DNA of 64,000 nt from Notospermus geniculatus (Eukaryota; Nemertea; Pilidiophora; Heteronemertea; Lineidae), in the NCBI GenBank assembly GCA_002633025.1, contig NMRB01000667.1, forward strand, positions 90,756 to 154,755, given 5' to 3'. Shown here piece by piece: positions 12,116 to 24,300 of this stretch. The translations under genes and the position numbers were made by a program. How positions within the stretch are numbered: position 1 is the stretch's first letter; every line of letters begins with the position of its first letter. The notes under the pieces were generated by a model. The model was given only the letters and a program-made list of their open reading frames with translations, had not been told where the DNA came from and searched no databases.

Positions 12116-14097
12116 CCCAAAGAACTCCTACACAGCTAAATTCCTCGACGTCGTGTCGCAGGGATGAAATGCTTGGGCTGTCCCCAAGAGCGCAAAACCA
12201 TCGATAGAGCCCGCCATCGAAATCTGTTCAGTTACGACGAACACCTTTCACACACTGAAGCCAACATGCTCATAGTAGGCCTAACATTTGTTTGTGTTGC
12301 AGCCTATTTGAGCAAAGAAAAGTTTACATACCATTGTAACGTCAATACCGCCTGTCTCTTTTTCTCTCTGATAATTTGCGCCACTGTTTTTTTCTTGCCG
12401 CTTCCTCCGTCCATGTTAGATGGTGCTGTAAACGAGAACCCTGACGATAGTCATACATAGAACTGGGCTCATGTGGAACATCTGTCAAACGGGTCACTGT
12501 TAGCGAGGTGAGAGTGGCATGGGTGGGATACCTGAATCGCCTTCTTGTATTGCATCAGGGTGTCGGAGTGAAACTTATCAATCAGTAATCGGGGAAAAAG
12601 GAAGGAACGGAACAACGACAGTACAGCAAAGGAAGGAACGGAAAAACGACAGTATACAGCAAAGAAACGTAAATTCGGTGGTAAATTTGACCTCACCTGT
12701 CTGATAGTCCAAAAAAAGCTCGACTAATTTTGAAAAAACTGTCTCCAATTTCTTGCCGACACTTTACTGGTAAGAGATCTGAATAAAATGATCCTTAGCT
12801 AGAATATCGTCACTTTATTTGAAGTCTTTTATCGGTGTTGTTCAATAATGCAGAGGACAGACGATAAACAAGTGATTCAAGGAAGTTAGCGATAACGCCA
12901 GACGTCGGAAGGGTTCGGATACAGTCGTGAAACTCCGGGTATTACCGTGTTCAGTGCTCACTACAGGGTTGAATTTTTCTTGAGCACCCGCCACTTGAGG
13001 TTCGAAATGCGGAATTGGTTGGGGCCGTCTTTTTGTAATATTTTGATATAGCGACATCATGGTTTGGGACTTTGATTGTACATGTAGAGGGACGTTTTCC
13101 GCGTTCACACTGCTATTTATTTGATTAACCATTGTAATGCTGGGAGAAATGAAATGCGAACAAAAATTATTCACGAGTGAAAATTGTTACTTTCTTGAAA
13201 AAAATCGACATTATTAGTACATTAAATCGAAAAGGGAGAAATTTTACACGGATTGGGAAGTTCGAAGGAAGAACGTTGCATTGAACGCCTTGTCTGCCTA
13301 CATAACAGAATTGACCCAAAGCCACAGAATTCACACGAAAACAGTAAAATATCGTGGATTGCTACACGTATATAGAGTCTATTCACACATAAAATATCGA
13401 GATCATTACACGATCTGAACACTCCAGGCCATAGTTTCCAAGTATCTAAGTTCATGGCTGACGTTTCCTGAATCACGTGACACGTGCGTTGGACACCGAA
13501 GCGAAGTTCATGTTGACTGTTTCCTGAATCACGTGACACATGCGTTGGATACCGAAGTTCATGGTTCACTGGTTCCTGATTCACGTGACACGTGCGTGGT
13601 ATACCGAAGTTCATGGTTGACTGGTTCCTGATTCACGTGACACGTGCATTGCAACACATGAATCACGATACGTGAACAACAAATAATTCTGAAACCTGGC
13701 CCGTCAAAGTACCTTTGTGATAGGTATTAATGAATTTGATATGCCATTTACACAAGATACATACAGTATGTACATTATCAATTTATCACAGTCCGTTTGA
13801 GTATCAGTAAATACAAAAAATAAACATGTACATTTGCATATTACAAGAAAGAAATAAGCCTGATTTGCTACCGCAACAACCTATCTCCATACAATGTATT
13901 TTACATGGTGGCGGGGTTGCTGCTGCAGCAGTGGAAGTCTAAACTCTGAACTATCTATCGCCAGAGAATCATGATGTTTTTTTTGAGGACGCTCTTCTTT
14001 AGCATTCCAACAAAAAAATTATGCAGAAATAATTACAGTCGAAGCTCAGAGAATTATTTGTTCTTGAAATGCGTGATCACAGATATAGGGCCGATTT

Positions 14098-14306
14098 TTT
14101 AAACGATAGTTAAGGTAAACCTCGGTTTAACCATCGGCTTTTCTGACAAACCGTGAATTAACCAAAGTAAACATTTTGACTTTTAGAATGTTTGGCTATC
14201 AGCGATTCATAAAATCGAAAAATCCACTTCGATTAACAAACAGTTTGTCTATTGAGGGTTAATGAAACCCGATGGTTATCTTAGCCATCGTTTAAAAAAT
14301 CGGCCC
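14098..14306. mobile_element. Foldback element with GGGCCGATTTTTTAAACGAT ends
   Basis: Inverted arms of about 25 bp with a second inner inverted pair (AACCATCGG / CCGATGGTT), in the intergenic stretch downstream of the fibrocystin-like gene. Confidence 0.55.
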
Positions 14307-14700
14307 ATAGAGTAAAAATAGACTAGAAATTGTCATATTCGGTGCTGATCGCGAATGGGCCCAATTCGTGACTTGATCAGTTGATCTCTAAAGACATTGC
14401 CATTCACTGACATTTCATTCATAAGTTTCTAAAGCATGCCCACCCACCCCAACTTTTACAACAGTTGGAAGAACTGAGAGTGAATATTACTGACCTACTG
14501 AGAGTTTTTTTCGAGTCCAACATCTACAAAGGCGCAACATTCTCCCATACCCGCCCCGGTTACAGTGGAACTGACATGTGTTTTAGCCATATCAATATTT
14601 CGACCAAAAAATAACTGTCGTGTTGAATCAAAATGTCCTACCAGTGAGAGTTGCACGGTAGCTAGTTGCTGCTAGAAATTCCGTTCTTTAGCAAGATATA

Positions 14701-14706
14701 TTTATT
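14701..14706 (-). terminator. Candidate polyadenylation signal AATAAA for the fibrocystin-like gene
   Basis: Minus-strand AATAAA about 130 nt downstream of the stop at 14838, the first such hexamer in the 3' flank. Confidence 0.5.
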
Positions 14707-14837
14707 AGTAAGTAGGCCTAATGCTGTCGCATTGCTACTAACGTGAAAATACAAGTAACTGATTACTTGGAATATATAATGGCTTTCAAATCACAGGAGA
14801 GACCAACTGATCAAGATTCGGTTTTTAGTTCTATGCT

Positions 14838-15382
14838 CTACTCGACGGTTGGAACCTTTGCTGTCGCCCGGATCACGGGGCGAGTATCCATCACACTGAC
14901 ACGTCGCGTTCCATCACCGCTCATGTGAGGTGTGGTCACGGTCCTGCCACTGCCTGAGCGACTATCCGACCCATCGGAGCTTCCACAGTCGCTCGGCGAG
15001 ACACTGGCTGTCATGCCGTTCAAGGCGCTTCTGAGGCTACTGGCTGTACCGGGGTGCAGGCTTGGGCTTCTCTGACGAGACAACGGGCGGTCGAAATCGC
15101 CGTTGTCCTCCATCGCTGGGTTATTCCAGCCCGTGCTCACGAACTTCACAGGCGTCGCCTGTTGCTCCGTCGGCAAGGCTAGCATTGGTGAAACTCGGCC
15201 CGATCCTCTCGCATATATTGCGTCCTGGACAGCAAGGGTGTTACCATGTTTCGGTGACTTCTTCTCCATATTGGTTGGTGTTTGGAGTCGCCATTGCATG
15301 TAGACCTGCTCCTTCTCAACTGACGAGAAATCCATGAATTGGACGGGTGTTGTACTGGAATTTCTCTCCAAATTACCCTTTT
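14838..15382 (-). CDS. PKHD1L1: Cytoplasmic tail and stop (exon 59)
   Basis: 180 codons plus stop. Ser/Thr/Gly-rich, hydrophilic tail (SPSDCGSSDGSDSRSGSGRT; TRRVSVMDTRPVIRATAK) with many possible phosphorylation sites and no recognised domain. Together with exon 58 it gives a tail of about 190 residues, close to that of fibrocystin and, as I recall, much longer than the very short tail of vertebrate PKHD1L1. Confidence 0.85.
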
Positions 15383-18300
15383 CTGTAAATAAAGAAAAAC
15401 AGACATTGAAATGGTAGCAATAGCCACAGCCGTACCATAATTTGGCACAAATGTGCAATCCAAAAAGCACGCCCCATCGGAACCAATCATTGCAGCTTTC
15501 CTAGTTTTGTATCCACCAATGCGCTTCCTTGATACAATGTATGTAAATATACTCACTCTTGTTCTTGCTCTTGATGTAACAGACTATAAGGATCGTGGCG
15601 ATGATAACAATGACGACAATGGAGCAAACGACGCTGATAATGATGATCTGAGTTGTCGATAGGCCGCCGCTTGTCTACAGAAAATAAAAATTGCACATAA
15701 TCAAAATAGAGCAAAGGCTGTATTGAACAAGTTCCCTTCCTGGCTCCGTTCTTTCGGCCTCGTTCATAAATGAAAAAGTAGAATCAACTTTATTTTTTGT
15801 CTTTGTGAAGAAAGTGAGATTGATAAGAAAAACGTTACTCACGTCAATGGCCACTCCGTACAAAGTTCCACCTACAGAGAACGTTCCATCTGCATTGAGA
15901 GTGTAGCCGTTGAAGGACACGGTGTAACCATCCTGTAGGGAGGCGTAGATGGCCGCAATAGTATCTGCGGTGTCAGCAGTACTTCCCGTGATGTCGAAGG
16001 TAACAACTATGCTGCCTGGAGAAAACGAGAGAAGAAAATCTGTAAACTGTGCCACTTCAAATAACGTTGAGTGAAATACGGCTGAGCTTTAGTGTCTCTG
16101 TGCTACCAAAAGGAGCTTTCTGCTCAGTATTTTTCCTACCTGCAGACGACTTGAAGTTATCGAAAGCAACGGTGGTGTATTCTGTTGCTAATTCATTGTA
16201 CATGGTCGTCTCAAAGGCGTCCTCATTTCCGGTAACAATGCTGTAGTCTTGCCCAAATCGGATCCTGCAACCCTTCTTGGATTCCGTTGATGGAGTCTTA
16301 TACCCAGGTGGTTTAACATCAATCTTGTCCGAGACTACCTTGTACGAGTATCCAGGAGGCGAAGACTCCAGCACGACGTGGAGTTTGTACTTGCTCATCT
16401 TCGTGAAGGAAAGGCCAGTGAAGTCGATTTCCTTGTTGGCATGGTCGACCACTCCGGTCGTATTGCCAACTAGCTCACCCTTATACTGACCGGGGGTGTG
16501 TAGCTTGACAGTAGCTGTCCAGTTGTGTCCCTGTTGGTTAGAAGAAACATTGTTTTTCGCTTTCCTGAACAATACCTTTGAAAGAGTTGTTTTGATTCAC
16601 CTACACACTAATTTTCATTGAATCGTTTTCACTTTGTTGGGCGTCGACAATTTAGCGTTCAATACAAGAATAGACTGGCCCCCTGCCTTAAAACGCTCTG
16701 CTGTACGAGTTGCAGAGCTACGAAGGCAGGAGACCAGTCTAGTACAAGAGGTCAGGATACCTTTGCGAAAATTATACGGGTCAGTTTGTTTAACGATCCT
16801 ACTTACTCTCCAAGTTAGATCGGGAAGTTCAGACGATTTCTCGTCAGTGATCTTAACCTTCAGATCGAATGTCTTGCCTTCTTTCAGATCAGTGGGCGGC
16901 AAATGCAAGGAAAGCTTCAGAGCCCGCTTCGGTACTTTCATTGGTGATGACGCCGTGGCTTTCAGCACAGCAAGACTGGGCGATGTGAGATTGAAATCCA
17001 AGATGTAGTCTTCACCGTGGTGCGAGATGGCCAAGTCTGTAAACTTGGCGATTCCGTCCACGAACGTGGCTGTGGTTGTTCCGGACAAGACTGCATTGGC
17101 ATCACCGGTACCTTCCTGTATTGAAGCGGTTACAACCCACGCTGTAGAATCAGTTCCGATGGAGTCCAAATAATTGCCCTGAAAGAGGAAATGACGAAAA
17201 TGATTACCTAGACCCATGCCGAAAACAGGCACGAATGCCCCGAATGTATTTACGAATCAAGTACGAATCGGACACGGGTATTCGTGAGTGAGTCGTACCT
17301 TATTCCTACAATTCTTACACGATTCTTTTAATTCGTACTTGTTTCTTAACTCATTCTTGACATTCGGCATATTTTTCAAGCCGATTAGCCACGAATTTCG
17401 ACAACTTCAGATTCGGGGCGATTCGGGATATTCGTAGCGTCAGTGAAAGCCAGGCATAACGATCCTACTTACTCTCCAAGTTAGATCGGGAAGTTCAGAC
17501 GATTTCTCGTCAGTGATCTTAACCTTCAGATCGAATGTCTTGCCTTCTTTCAGATCAGTGGGCGGCATATGCAAGGAAAGCTTCACAGCCCGCTTCGGTA
17601 CTTTCATTGGTGATGACGCCGTGGCTTTCAGCACAGCAAGACTGGGCGATGTGAGATTGAAATCCAAGATGTAGTCTTCACCGTGGTGTGAGATGGCCAA
17701 GTCTGTAAACTTGGCGATTCCGTCCACGAACGTGGCTGTGGTTGTTCCGGACAAGACTGCACTGGCATCACCGGTTCCTTCCCGTATTGAAGCGGTTACA
17801 ACCCACGCTGTAGAATCAGTTCCGATGGAGTCCAAATAATTGCCCTGAAAGAGGAAATGACGAAAATGATTACCTATGCATGGTAAGCGCTTTGCACACT
17901 GTACCACAAGTTCCTCTTGGTGTGCCGTCCCACGTGGACACCAATATTCATACACTCTCTACTTTTATCAACCCGTGAGCAGCAGCAAGAACTATCGGAG
18001 ACGTTCTTTTTACGATTTACTGTCACATTGTGACTTGTTGCAATAAACCCGTGACTCCCTTCAACTGTGACCTTACATGTACATTTCATTCAAACTGTAG
18101 CCTACTCGATTTTTATGTTTTTTCGGAAGGTATACTTACATTTGAATCTTTAAACCGTAGCCATGGCTGTTTCTTAAAAGCAATCGCTTCTGATGTGATC
18201 TCAGCATCTTGAACGATGGCAAGAGTTGAAGGAACAACAATTGGAGTTGTGACTTCTGTCTCATCGTTGGTTTGATTCACAAAAGCACCCCATTCGGCAG

Positions 18301-21300
18301 AGTCGCTCGATGGAGCAGCCTTGGTAACCGCAACATTCGAGACATTCGTACCAAGTGCATCCCCTAGTGTTTCCTGCTGGGTAGCGTCAACGATCTTATC
18401 TGCCATTTCATCTAATTCGTCCGGAGTCAAAGGATCATTCACTGTGTCATTCACCCCACTGGTGGCGCCGTCACCGACCTCCAAGGTGACGGTCATTTGG
18501 TCGTCCGTAGCTCGGCGGCGTCTGCTGCCAGTTTTTTCGTTCACAGCATTCACGAACTTGATCTTTGACTTCGGTACGCCGAGGAAAATTGCAAGGTTAT
18601 CAACGATAGCTGAACCAAAGAACTCATCCACTGTCATTGCTGGCATGTTGAAGGAGAGAACTAGGACCGATGATCTCTTGATGTCGACGTTGGTCGTTCC
18701 ATTCACGATGAGGTACAGCAAGTCGTAGTCCCTGTCGAAGTAGTTTGCACCAGGGCCATCGCTCAATTTTGGTTCGGGGTCAACACCAGCACTTGGGGGA
18801 AACAGAACAGTGTCCCCGTTCGAGTTGACCCTCTCATTCTTCGGGGGTACCCTGACATCTTGGTAGTACACGTCATATCGCTGAGGTAAGCGGTAGTAGA
18901 TGGCAAGTTTGACCGAATCAGTGCTTTCGACGTTCAACAGACGGAGTCTTAGGTGTTCTGGTGATGTGCTGCTGAAGTAGATGTGGTATTCCTTTTCTGA
19001 AAAGAATTAATTAAGTACCAGAAATCGGATATGAAATCTGTTAATATTACATTCATGGTTTCAACAAAATCATGCTCAATTCTACGACAAAGTTGTTAAA
19101 ATGACCACTGCCCTCAATCTGCTTCGGTACTCTGACCAATGGAAACACCAACGGAATTCGGCAGCTATGAATCCACCTCCGCAGGCGAGATGAGTCAGCA
19201 TCTTAGGGCTAAAAACAAGCAAGCGAATGAGAATAAAACAGACTTACCCAGTGCAACCATTGCCCAGAATGTCGACAACCTCTTCTGGCACGTGTAGCCA
19301 TTGCACCATCCGTGGTCTTGTGGACCGTTCAGCAGATTCACATACTTCTCATTCGGACTGATCAGTGCCACGGGAGAGAGACGTCTCAGTTCCGTATCGG
19401 AGTCCATGTTTTCAATCACCAACTGGGCGTACTCTAGGCCGTTCTGACATTTATACGCCTGCCATGTAGGTATGTATGTGCAGGCGTTGGTGCCCACAAT
19501 ACCTGTAACAAAGGAGAATGGCATACATGTAGGTTCAGAGTCAAACAGACCACCACAAGACCAAAGAGTCTACAAAAAGGACGAGGCCATCGCTTGAAAG
19601 CAATATGATTGTCATCGATGTATTTGCTCGAACACGACGACGAAATCAAGATGAAAGTCAGATTGGGTGCTGCCTCAGGAAAACATTTCAAGGTCAAATT
19701 GTTTTAGAGTCCAACCTACCTTTGTTGGGGCAAACGTCGTTAACCTCAAGTTTGACTCCCTGGGGGTCTGTAAGAGCAACTTTCGGTATCCTATAATCCC
19801 CAACACCTCGCCGCCTATCGCCGTCCCATTCGTACTCGGCCTGTGCAACGATAGTTCCAGGTGAACCCCCGAGGAACGAGCCGTCGTTGTCCGCAATGAA
19901 ACAGTTCTGTTTGGCGTCACATACCATATCAACACAATCAGCTGGGTTCGCTTTCCTGAAATGAAATACCAGAATGAAAGCTTCGTCTCAAACTCATTTT
20001 TCATTACACACATTGAGATACTTTATATTACAGCACAGATGATTATATCGTTAACGGAGCGATTTCATAACTGTCGAATGACTGGGAAAGGAACGACTCA
20101 CCCGACGTTTGCTCTGTGGAAGAAGACTTTGCTTTCCTCCTCGACTTCAGACAGCACATTATTTTGCATATATATCGGATGGAGATTATCTTCAAACTTT
20201 GGATTTGTACTGAATATGTAGTTCCTGCGGCTGCACCTATCGTCGTTGAAGTTTTGGAAGATCGTATCCTTGACAGTCATTTTACCGCAGATTGCAGGGT
20301 ATGCTATCTCCCCGATAAAGGGCTTGCTCGGGGCTGCATTTGGCCCTTGCGAACGACCGTACCAACCGATTCCAGTGAGGCCATTACTGATCCGCCAAGA
20401 GCGACCCAAGTCACTGTTCTTGAAATTAAACGTCGATCTATCTACGTCGTCGTTGCAACTGAATACCCCACTGTCGCCAATGATCACTGATTCCTGCACG
20501 GTGACAGTTTTCTGCACGCAGAGATGGGCTGTAGCTGATGGGCCGTAGATGAAATTGTAGGTGCCGACCCCATTATCAGACAGTATGACATCATCGATGA
20601 GCATACTGCTTTCTGTTTGGGAATAGATACCGAAGTCAAACGCCTTCCAAATGGTGAACCCTGAAACTTTGGAGCAACCATCCTGGAAGTCTTTCATTTG
20701 GTAAGTTCCTGAAAAATAGAACACCCCGGTGTAGGCATACCCTTAAAGTCGATGGCGATGAAGTTATGAGCTATAAGAGATAGATGTGCACAAAGCGTAG
20801 TGTACGCATGCAGCAACCTGGATTCTCAACTGGGTAGGCCTATTGGTGAACTGGCCTTCGGGCATTCTCACCGCTAAAATCATCACACTTTCAGCATTGT
20901 TCAATTTTGTTCCCCATTTTTCTCTAGTTTCCTCTCACGTAATCTATTTGCTATTGATGCATATTCAAATCATTTGGGCTCAAAGCGTGTCCAAAATAAA
21001 GAAATTTGAATTATTTTACCAGGTTCGAGTTTTCTGTTGGATTTTTTCAGAAAATTTCGAGGTTATTTTTGAGGATGCCTTCTGATTGGTCACATTGAAT
21101 CACAATGATCTGGCGGCTCACTACTTCAGTAAAAAATGGCCGCCAGTTTTTCAACACTAGAGACATTCGAAGCGCTGTGATACCATTACCGGTACTAACA
21201 CTTCGTCAGGTAAGGTACGGTACCATACTTCAACTCATTGTTTTATGTGTAGCAACTAATTGATAACTAAGATCATTCAAATACGTAGATTCGAACAGTC

Positions 21301-24300
21301 TTGTCGAGCTGTCCTCATGGGTGTGTAGGTACACTCTCGCGAGCATTGTGGTACACGGTGTACATGTACATCAATTGCGTTTGTAGGCCTATTTGTGAAC
21401 TAGGTCACCATACAAACATAGCGTGCCACTTTATGCAAGCCTGGTTCACCTGGTCATCGATGGTGGTGGCGACAGATATTCACACAATGCCATCTGAAGT
21501 AGGCCGGTTGAGCCAGGAACATCCTCTGCCTGCGGCAGGAGACAGTGCAGTGCGATGTAGATGTTGGTCACATCGTAAGTATATTTTTCATGTCGATGAT
21601 TCATGCATGCACGAGTCGTGGTTCATTGTACTGTAGGCCTATATCCGTGGTGCATCTCAGCCAGACCCTTTCATCCACCTCAAAGGGAATTGAACCATTA
21701 TTGTTGTAGGCTTGCCTCTTTTAGTTTTGACAAAGGAGACAGTTTCCTTACCTATTTGAACAGAATGAACTTCGTTATTTTTCCAACCGACTGTGTCATC
21801 GCAGATCTCGCCCTTTATATGGTAACCGACCCTCTCAGACCCGGCAACCACATTGTTCTCCATGACGAGGTCTGTGGCTTTCTCGACCTGGATACCAGCA
21901 TCCCGTTTCATATTCCAATATTCATCTCTGTTATTGTAATGACCGTTCCAAATGACATTGGTGACGAGGTTGTCCCTGATTTGATTACCTGTTCCCTCGA
22001 CAATGATAGCTGGAAATCAAAATTTGATACCTTAAAGAGACTGTTTCAGGTAAGGATTTTAATTTAAAATGTCCCACTAAAAACCTGGGCCAATATTCAT
22101 AAAACCTTGCTATGTTTAGTTACTTACCCAGTTTGTGCAGGCCAATGTATACAACCAGAGTTAACGGAACCAGGGTGGGGGTAGGGATACATTTTAGAGG
22201 ATTTGTTTCTGAATAGATGGTTGTTTTGTGCAACAATGAGTGATAAAGTTATAACTGAAAACGGAAGGTAAAATAGGGCATGCCCCTGAAGAACTAAAGG
22301 CGGTGAACGTAGGCCTAGGCCTAGCTACAGTGACAGGCGAACGCCAACCGACTCTGCCGCCAAGGTGGAATGGTTGTGGTCAATGTGGATGGTAACTAAG
22401 TGGGAGAATGGGTGGTTGGTGAGAGGATGCATTGTCCACGTATGGCCAATGCATCCTCTCACAGAGTGTTGGTGTCTGCCCCTCTGTTTGGAATAGGCCT
22501 AGAGCAACAGTGGCCCACGAAAAAAAAACACACAACCGACTGGAAGCCGTAAAATAAGGGTATGTATCGGTAGGCCTAGGCCTAGTCCATGATGTTCTTC
22601 TCACACCATAATCTTCTTTCCCTCTTCTTTTCACCCTCTGTTTGCAATACAGCAACATGTGGCCTACACAAAAACACACAGCCGACTGGAAGCCACACGC
22701 AGCGTAGGCCCTTGCGTCCCGAAAACAAAAGTAGGCCTACATTAAAAAACAAACAAAATCCCACTCGACATGCTCGACGTGACCTCTCCCACTCTCCAAC
22801 ACACACACTGCACTCTCCCACCCCAGAGGCCAACCATACGCAATGGGCATATAGATTTGTTCCAACTATGTCATCAAAATCTGAGCTGTTGAATCGCCTG
22901 ACTTTTTGCATTCATTTCTGCACTGTACTTCCCCAAGCAACGTGTACATCATAAGCCGGCGGCTGAAACCCATGACGTCACGAAAACTTGTGCTGTTCAA
23001 CCGCCTGACACAATGCACACTTCACTGCCGTACACGACGCAGACCAGTACAGCGCTTGCAACAGGCGGTGGCATATCGTTACGTCAACAATACTTGTGCA
23101 TCTCCAAAAACACCCAAATATCTTTAAATCCAACATCGCTTTCTCCACAGTAAGAGTCACTATCTACATCTTTCCTAATTATCTATTGATGGGCAGCCAT
23201 TACAACGAGCAACTTCATCCCCTTGGTACCAAACGAACGCCTATGAGCTACAAACCCGAAAATCACCTACACTATAAAAATATCAGTAGCGATCCATAAA
23301 GGCCTTCGTCGTGTGCTGCCGCCGTCGGCGGGTTCCGGGATCATTGCGTCGAGCAACCAACTAAGCTAGGACGGTTTTATGAATATGGGCCCTGGATTAT
23401 GTTGCATAAAGATATCTAGACATACCTGACCCAACAGTGTGATGAACAACGTTATTTTCAATGGGTATCTTATTAGATCCGAACACGCCGATAGCCGGAG
23501 CTAAGCCATTATGGAAGGCACAATCCCTGACATAAGACGGTCTTGCTGGAATGACGTCACCGGTGTCCAGCCATGCAAGGGCGTAACGTGGGTCAAAGGA
23601 GTCGATCCAACCAAGCTGTCCACCTCTGTAGAACTCAACATTACTGATCCTTGCCCAGCCTTAAAAAGAAGGACTGATTGGTACAACCTTATCTTAGGAA
23701 TACTGGAACATCTTGACAACATACTGTGGAAAAGGTAATCGAAAGAAACCTTGAGAAACAACTTAGTTACTGGACAAAGATCCTCTAGAAGATCGGGCAA
23801 GGAATCCCTTCTTGTCTACGGTTGATTGAGATAGGTGAAACTGACATGAAACTTGCTTCAATCAAAGTTGAAATGATACCTAAAGTTGCAAGAGTACAGG
23901 GAACTTATTTAGCACATTCGGTAAGACTAGCCAAATCCGCTTCGTATTCCTCCTATGGTGAAAGGACGGTGAAGGGATAGAAAACTCGGCTCGCGGAAGC
24001 GCAACTCAACAAGACCCCTTTCGTAACCTAGTGTATGCCAGCAAGCTCACCTCTGTAAATCTGGTCCTCCATTGCGTACGTGCCGATGATCACCCTCGAT
24101 CCGAATGCATCTTCTTTAATGGTGCTGTAGTCTTCGCCGACAATCTTGACATTCCTTGTCAAGAGACCAACCTCAGCTGCCATCGTAAATGTCTTGTTCT
24201 TGGCAACAAGTTCCGGGGATGTCACTTCGCTGACTGCAACGATAAGGATGATGCTTTTAACATTTACAAAAGTTTATTCCTTGTTTTGGTGATCTTCAAA

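Larger units (their letters stand above)
10142..14700. other. Stretch without supported genes between the two main loci
   Basis: Holds an N run (10497-10520), a short tandem repeat of TTACCAGTGCCTTTT-like units around the N at 11051, two hairpin MITEs (11121-11219, 11219-11296), the long-TIR element (11467-12115), a direct repeat of an ATTCACGTGACACGTGCGTT-like unit at about 13470-13650, and a foldback at 14098-14306. The 5' exons and promoter of the RFX6-like gene should be here or in the gap but were not identified. Confidence 0.5.

Noticed and set aside
12164-12460. Plus-strand ORF with two hydrophobic stretches
   Set aside because: No family match, beside a transposon-like element, no splice or promoter evidence.
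12842-13174. Minus-strand ORF of 110 codons considered as an RFX6 5' exon
   Set aside because: Does not contain the sequence that precedes the RFX DNA-binding domain and lacks a donor in the needed phase.
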